From the NCBI RefSeq assembly GCF_014287955.1, contig NZ_JACOPD010000015.1, positions 1 to 27,349 on the forward strand: a stretch of 27,349 nucleotides of DNA. The letters are read 5' to 3'. Under the pieces are notes generated by a model, which was not told where the DNA came from, did not search any database, and saw only the letters and a list, made by a program, of their open reading frames with translations. The translations under genes were made by a program, and so were the position numbers. Positions 23,801-27,349 of this stretch are shown piece by piece (the first letter of the stretch is position 1; the number at the start of each line of letters is the position of its first letter). This DNA comes from Lachnospira hominis (ex Liu et al. 2021) (lineage in GTDB: Bacteria > Bacillota > Clostridia > Lachnospirales > Lachnospiraceae).

Positions 23801-25472
23801 TGAAATTCCGCTTGCAGACGGAAGAAATGAAGTAAAGGTTGTATTTACAAGCGAATCAGGCGTTAAGACATATAAGAACTTTAATTTTGTGAAACTTACT
23901 GATTATGACATTCTTGTTGATGCCAATGCAGCAGCAAAAGCATCTGCACAGGCTGATGACGGACAGACAAAACCTGTATATGCTACAATAGCTGAAGCAG
24001 TTGCGTCAGTACCTGCGGATAACAAAGAAAATGTTGTTATTTTTGTAAAGAATGGAAAGTACCATGAAAAGATAACTGTTACTACTCCGTATATTACTAT
24101 AATTGGTGAAGACAGCGAGAAGACAGTGCTTGAATATAATGTTGCGGCAGGAACGGTAAATCCTGATACAGGAAAGACATACGGAACATCAGGAAGTGCT
24201 TCTCTTACTATTGAAAAAACAGCAAATAATGTAAGTCTTGAAAATATAACAGTTGCCAATACATTTGATTATCCGAATGAAACAATCGAGGGAAAAATGG
24301 CTGTTGCAATGCTTACAAGAGCAGATAAGCTTATATTTAACAATGTAAGACTTACAGGATGGCAGGATACATTGCAGGCAGATGGCGGCAACCGTCAGTA
24401 TTTCAGAAATTGTTATATTGAAGGAAATGTAGACTGGATATTCGGAAGTGCACAGGCTGTATTTGATGATTGTGATATAGTTGCAAACGGAGACGGTCAT
24501 GTAACTGCAGCAAGTACGGAAAGTACACGTTCAACAGGATATGTATTTATTAATTCAAGGTTGTTAAAAAAGAATTCGTCTGTTGCCGACAATAAGGTGA
24601 CACTTGGAAGACCATGGAGATCAAATGCCTGCGTTACATATGTAAACTGCTTTATGGACAGTCATATAAAAACAGCAGGTTATACAGACATGGGCGAAAA
24701 TTCGTACAAAGCGGCACAGTTCTATGAATATCAGTCTTATGGTCCGGGATTTGCAGTAAATACAGACAGAAGACAGTTGAGCAAAGCACAGGGTGAAGCT
24801 CTTACGGTAAACGGAGTATTTGCAAGAGAATCAGGCGAGGGTGCGGCATTTGCCACAGCATGGGACGCACTTGCAACATATGCTGATTTGTCTAAGAATT
24901 ATATAGCTGAAAATGTAGTTGAACAGGTAGATTTCAAAGATCTTGATGCGGCTATAAGCCGTGCGGAAGCACTCAGGGAAGCTGATTATAAAGATTTCAG
25001 AGCGGTTAAGGCTGCACTTTTAGCAGCAAAAGCACTTGACAGAGAAAATGCAACTCAGGCAGATGCAGATAAGCTTGCAGCAGATATCACCACAGCGATT
25101 GCAAATCTTGAGGCAGCAACACCAGACCCAACACCAGGCCCAACGCCGACACCGGACCCAACGCCGACACCGGACCCAACTCCAACGCCGACACCGGATC
25201 CAACACCGACACCGGACCCAACGCCGACACCGGACCCAACGCCAACTCCAACACCGGGAACAGGTGATTCAAACGGAAACGGCGGAAACAGCCAGGGAAC
25301 AACAGAAGATAATAATAATGATGAATCTGATAATGAACAGTCTAGGACAGAAGAATCTGTTGCAACAGGTGAAAGAGGCTTCTCATTATGGTATGCATTA
25401 AGTGCAGCTATAGCATCACTTGGTGCAGGCTTAGCACTTACAGGCAAAAAACGCAGAAAAGACGAAGAGTAA
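20760..25472 (+). CDS. Pectin methylesterase (CE8) and accessory modules (C-terminal part of the split pectinase)
   Basis: After the frameshift the frame is open from about 20760; the first ATG is at 21033 but has no ribosome site, so this half is unlikely to be translated alone. Counting from 21033: a beta-sandwich with FKLVRIGNTFTGYASDDGNTW (to about 170), a tandem pair of similar beta modules (about 250-460 and 470-680), two FN3-like domains (about 690-870), an Ig-like domain, then the CE8 domain (about 958-1260) with GWQDTL, the catalytic-region VDWIFGSAQAVFDDC, and LGRPWR. FIVAR-like helices, a Pro/Thr linker and the C-terminal anchor follow: VATGE, a hydrophobic helix and KKRRKDEE. The anchor resembles a noncanonical sortase signal. 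Confidence 0.85.
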   Translation, partial: YDNDGNQTQSSVKKIHVNSTAGSGEWTSKDIGRPEVAGSASLTDGVLTVKGSGKLGSSEGSVSGSKYANDATDDFQYTYIKTNGDCEIVAKMDSSTLVDNHVFTGVMFRETLDTGSKTAALGMSMVKISNETTWSTYLASREKTNGKITKISETIDTPAAAQKAGIPLVRDLHYKTGATFNGTWFKLVRIGNTFTGYASDDGNTWITVGSKTIDMADEIYVGFAVDGNKAANKINNLSTAKFSNIQINKEFTYVNYELTHITTKGEGYAAAGQDFTAKLVSDDGYNLPESIKITAAGKELAQSDYTYDKETGNVVIPAEKIPASGTVVINAVADKKENIEYTLQTYGDTANLTVKEDGTSMTISQTAESSSMVSKKGNEGSNVSYLLFPSSDGASKMTLKLKVNSFKNGKSSGAYVGAFQTKGDYLYNSIGFRGTGDNNAVSPYWIKANSSDSTKDGNAGNGGPKNTLNENATYEVTIEKRSGVYYASYKEEGGSTVYEKTFKSSEAYLTTDKAAQFGIAINSADITVSDIMLTDSEGNTLYDQNNVNTFKPTVVGSDMLKVTGVGSVMKANQSAKEGYISKTKDTEGLNTSYLVLPQDDSLTSMSMTLKVTNYSITGEAGKTAGVFVGAFKTSGSYAFASLGFRGYDSSVGTDALSGYWMKSTGNAGNGSPKYEVITNNKYNVTFTRTAKGYKAEFESLQKPLLIDATGKETYKASKEFKWADMTLTADDAVQYGLAIVGADVEITNWVAKDASGKVLYDQKDFYKDAGTAPTVTGVETPVVSDDRSSISVSWTGEGAQIDGKYRVEVSENDGAYTELDTTADTTYTYKPSKSGSYKFRITGVCGEAVTNSIESQSVKYVLPMQSPTIGAKSGDASNTITWKAVTEAVSYKVYRSESRNDGYTQIGTATGLSYTDTTAENEVPYFYKVTAVGADNESNPSSPVSIMATKGHTGEYMFGSKAAAIKVAEKSNDTVTEGNANIKFSYNEAGNVSITVNGSELTSKKTAANESVSAEIPLADGRNEVKVVFTSESGVKTYKNFNFVKLTDYDILVDANAAAKASAQADDGQTKPVYATIAEAVASVPADNKENVVIFVKNGKYHEKITVTTPYITIIGEDSEKTVLEYNVAAGTVNPDTGKTYGTSGSASLTIEKTANNVSLENITVANTFDYPNETIEGKMAVAMLTRADKLIFNNVRLTGWQDTLQADGGNRQYFRNCYIEGNVDWIFGSAQAVFDDCDIVANGDGHVTAASTESTRSTGYVFINSRLLKKNSSVADNKVTLGRPWRSNACVTYVNCFMDSHIKTAGYTDMGENSYKAAQFYEYQSYGPGFAVNTDRRQLSKAQGEALTVNGVFARESGEGAAFATAWDALATYADLSKNYIAENVVEQVDFKDLDAAISRAEALREADYKDFRAVKAALLAAKALDRENATQADADKLAADITTAIANLEAATPDPTPGPTPTPDPTPTPDPTPTPTPDPTPTPDPTPTPDPTPTPTPGTGDSNGNGGNSQGTTEDNNNDESDNEQSRTEESVATGERGFSLWYALSAAIASLGAGLALTGKKRRKDEE
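25119..25257 (+). repeat. Short tandem repeats encoding the Pro/Thr/Asp linker
   Basis: Variants of ACGCCGACACCGGACCCA repeat about eight times, coding for (D)PTPTPDPTPTP-type sequence between the FIVAR-like helices and the anchor. Such linkers span the cell wall; copy number probably varies by slippage. Confidence 0.85.
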
Positions 25473-25720
25473 TCAATAATTATACGAAAAAATTATTTGC
25501 GTAATCAGCTCTGATGAATAAAAACAATATGCTCCTTTTCGGGCAGGCAAGTGAGGCAACGAAATCACTTAATGCACGGAAAGGGGCATTTATGTTGTGA
25601 TGAGCATAATTTTACAATTTTAAAATAGTCTGAAAATAATACAATTTAAACACAATTAAAAAATAAAAGTGTGCAACGAGATGAAAAATAAAAAAATATC
25701 AAAAATATTTCAAAAAAGTG
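25473..25720 (+). other. Intergenic region with a two-tier hairpin after the pectinase gene
   Basis: A 12-bp outer stem with two G-U pairs (25529-25540 with 25578-25589) encloses a 3-bp GCA/TGC stem (25543-25545 with 25573-25575) and a 6-bp inner stem AAGTGA/TCACTT (25549-25554 with 25565-25570). No T-run follows, so it is not a plain terminator. I do not recognise a known RNA class. The rest of the stretch is AT-rich with no gene. Confidence 0.5.
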
Positions 25721-25749
25721 TTGACAAATACACAGATGGGTGTTACTAT
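25721..25749 (+). promoter_or_regulatory. Strong vegetative promoter in front of the long non-coding stretch
   Basis: A perfect -35 TTGACA at 25721-25726, a 17-bp spacer and a -10 TACTAT at 25744-25749 predict a start near 25756. No protein gene follows for 800 bases. Confidence 0.75.
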
Positions 25750-25755
25750 ACAATT

Positions 25756-26442
25756 ACAAAAAGGAAACAACATAAAACACAATACAAAGTGTCACAGTTG
25801 TTAAAAGGAGGTTGATTCCGTTGGAAACAAAAGAATCTAATCCTCAATATGAAAGTGGTAATGCATAGCAGTTCCCCGCAAGAAAGACCTTTACAACATA
25901 TTGAATAATTAACATCATAATGATAGAGATGATGAACAAGTTAAAGGTTACATGAGCTGGCATTTCATATTGAACATTTACCACACAGTTAATACATAAG
26001 GTTTTCTTATTTGTGTAAAGAAACATATAAGAAAAGAATCTATGATTAATACAACTTGAAAGTTTATGATATTGAGCTGATATATTTCATGAGATATACA
26101 AGACGTATATATGGAATATGAATCACATATAATACATAGATTGAGAGAAAATAGTAATCATACTTTTTGAAGATGTAAGGAATGTGAAGAATCCAAGCAT
26201 ACTGAAACTTAGTATTATCACCATTTACAAAAAGTAGTAACTTTCTAAGTATTTATTACGAGGCAGGGAATAAAAAAATTAAGCTGTTATATACAGCAAA
26301 AAAGTTACATTAAGTAACAAAAGTCGATTAGGTTGGAACATAATGAATTCAATCATTTATCGAAAAGGAGAAAAAATTGAATACAGAAGAACAGTGTTAG
26401 AAAGGCCGTTATGTAAGAATTTATATAGCGGTCTTTCTTTTT
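25756..26442 (+). ncRNA. Candidate large structured non-coding RNA of about 690 nt
   Basis: The stretch runs from a consensus-like promoter to an intrinsic terminator and has stops in all frames. Local hairpins seen: GAGG/CCTC plus GATTC/GAATC (25808-25845), CATCA/TGATG (25913-25934), TTTTCTTAT/ATAAGAAAA (26002-26035), GCTGT/ACAGC (26283-26297) and GTTAC/GTAAC (26304-26318). Two Shine-Dalgarno-like purine runs occur (25805-25811 and 26364-26370), each before a tiny TTG-started reading of 15 and 7 codons; the first overlaps the 5' hairpin, so I treat both as RNA sequence. Large ornate RNAs of this size, such as ROOL, are known in related gut Firmicutes, but I cannot match the consensus by eye. 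Confidence 0.55.
26400..26442 (+). terminator. Intrinsic terminator of the candidate RNA
   Basis: GAAAGGCCGTTAT (26400-26412) pairs with ATAGCGGTCTTTC (26425-26437) over 13 bp with two G-U pairs, followed directly by TTTTTATTTATT. Confidence 0.8.
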
Positions 26443-26565
26443 ATTTATTCAATATATGGAAGAAATTTGAGCATGTAAAATTGTGATGTTGAATGTTTAT
26501 GAATAAAATTTATTGTACCAGGGAATAATTAAAAAAATAATTATAATAAATGTGAGGGCAGAGAA

Positions 26566-27000
26566 ATGATAGAATCCGATACAATAAAACTTTTACGTGA
26601 ATGTGATGCAGGTATAAAAATGGGAATAGAATCTATAAATGAGGTGCTTAAATATGTGGATGACAGCAGGCTGCATGATGTATTGACAAAATGCAGAGAT
26701 GACCATTTAGGGTTACAGGCACAAATACAGGAAATGCTGGATGAATTTCATGATAATGGAAAAGAGCCAAACTCTATTGCAAAAAGTATGTCATGGATAA
26801 AGACAAATACAAAACTTATGATGAACGAATCAGATTCAACGATTGCGGGGCTTATGACAGACGGTGGCAATATGGGAGTGAAGTCTCTCAATAAATATCT
26901 TAATGAGTATAAGGCGGCAGACGAAAAGACAAAGGATATAGCTAAAAAACTGATAAAACAGGAAGAAAGATTGGTATTTCAAGTTAAAGATTTTTTATAG
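26566..27000 (+). CDS. DUF2383-like four-helix-bundle protein
   Basis: This 144-residue, fully helical soluble protein (DTIKLLRECDAGIKMGIESINEVLKYVDD, then LHDVLTKCRDDHLGLQAQIQEMLDEFHD, KSMSWIKTNTKLMMNESDSTIAGLMTDGGNMGVKSLNKYL and a terminal helix ending in QEERLVFQVKDFL) resembles the DUF2383/ferritin-like stress-protein group by pattern and length. The characteristic central D-x-x-I-A-x-L-M/G-N-x-G segment is visible. A GAGGG purine run sits before the ATG. Function unknown; ferritin-like relatives are induced by stress. It stands alone behind the candidate RNA. Confidence 0.65.
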   Translation: MIESDTIKLLRECDAGIKMGIESINEVLKYVDDSRLHDVLTKCRDDHLGLQAQIQEMLDEFHDNGKEPNSIAKSMSWIKTNTKLMMNESDSTIAGLMTDGGNMGVKSLNKYLNEYKAADEKTKDIAKKLIKQEERLVFQVKDFL

Positions 27001-27277
27001 GTACTATTAAAATATAAACATACTTACTAACAAAAAAATACAGGGAGAGTAAGATGGATTGTGTATTAAGTAATGTTTTCTAAAGTAGAGTAGAATACAG
27101 AAGGAAAGAACATGTTTAGGTTTGTTAGAATTATGGAATAAAAAATATGAAAGAAAAGAGCTTAATAAAAGATAAAAAAATAATACTTTAGAAAATTTAT
27201 AATTATTTTTATCCCCCATTGGTCAATAAGTGGTGTGCTACCTGTCAATAGGACAATAAAAAATAATAAATTTTTGT
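27001..27277 (+). other. Non-coding AT-rich tail
   Basis: I see no gene. The stretch is very AT-rich with stops in all frames, and includes a CTGTCAATAGGACA-like segment near 27242. Confidence 0.35.
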
Positions 27278-27311
27278 ATCGTCAGCCGAATTACGGCTGG
27301 CGATATTTTTA
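27278..27311 (+). terminator. Intrinsic terminator near the window end
   Basis: ATCGTCAGCCG (27278-27288) pairs with CGGCTGGCGAT (27294-27304) through 11 bp with one G-U pair and an AATTA loop, followed by ATTTTTAT. Confidence 0.8.
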
Positions 27312-27349
27312 TGCTACTTTTATATATTGATTATGATATTCCATTGGTG

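Larger units (their letters stand above)
19018..25472 (+). pseudogene. Frameshifted cell-surface pectate lyase/pectin methylesterase (whole locus)
   Basis: The two halves described separately are one gene split by a single lost base. The first frame reads SITVRA to 20760 and then turns into MIMTETRHSH before stopping at 20868. Shifting at 20760 gives YDNDGNQTQSSVKKIHVNST and continues without a stop to 25472. Repaired, the protein would have about 2,151 residues and would be one anchored enzyme that both removes methyl groups from pectin and cuts the backbone. I cannot tell a real mutation from a sequencing error. Confidence 0.75.

Noticed and set aside
25119..25257. Tandem repeats resembling a CRISPR array
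   Set aside because: Units are short and contiguous with no unique spacers and lie in frame inside a gene.
25055..25447. 130-residue Gly/Val-rich reading frame on the minus strand
   Set aside because: It is the reverse image of the Pro/Thr repeat in the pectinase gene and has no ribosome site.
25821..25868. 15-codon TTG-started ORF as a protein gene
   Set aside because: It overlaps the 5' hairpin of the candidate RNA, has a rare start and no recognisable product; kept only as a finding.

Overview
The window looks like a chromosomal accessory region of a gut Lachnospiraceae bacterium. The best guess is Lachnospira (Lachnospira/Eubacterium eligens group), because the right-hand third encodes a very large cell-surface pectinase combining a pectate lyase with a pectin methylesterase, next to an AraC-type activator gene. 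Genus is an inference from gene content and style; no rRNA or tRNA was seen.

Positions 1-11,540 are a patchwork of small accessory cassettes and broken mobile-element pieces: a DUF218 (YdcF-like) gene; a decapitated C-terminal piece of a RumA/RlmD-type 23S rRNA methyltransferase; a small membrane protein; the radical SAM mobile pair cassette (MarR regulator plus two radical SAM proteins) followed by a GNAT acetyltransferase; an LCM-type methyltransferase and an AraC regulator; a relaxase-like (MobA/MobL) fragment; a small gene overlapping an MFS transporter gene; a DUF6061-like gene; a DUF1287 gene behind a leader rich in nested inverted repeats; and an IS91-like HUH/Y2 rolling-circle transposase with a small acidic downstream ORF.

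Positions 11,541-17,590 hold a strikingly AT-rich module in the order permease, ATPase, permease, response regulator, histidine kinase. Order and sizes match the pneumococcal vex1-vex2-vex3-vncR-vncS locus. Where pep27 sits in pneumococcus there is a micro-ORF region here: a strong Shine-Dalgarno leads into ATG-TAA, and the overlapping frame reads a short Cys-containing peptide, CKNACPVDAISYGVSK.

Positions 17,595-25,472 are the pectin locus: a divergently transcribed AraC regulator and a roughly 2,150-residue pectinase whose reading frame is broken once, near 20,760, by a one-base loss. The protein runs signal peptide, PL1-like lyase, calcium-binding segment, Ig-like domain, beta-sandwich modules including a tandem pair, two FN3-like domains, CE8 methylesterase, FIVAR-like helices, a Pro/Thr linker and a C-terminal membrane anchor.

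Positions 25,473-26,565 contain almost 1.1 kb without a credible protein gene. Within it a consensus-like promoter (TTGACA, 17 bp, TACTAT) and an intrinsic terminator bracket about 690 bases full of local hairpins. This is a good candidate for a large structured non-coding RNA and is the most interesting unexplained item here. A DUF2383-like helical-bundle gene and a final terminator close the window.
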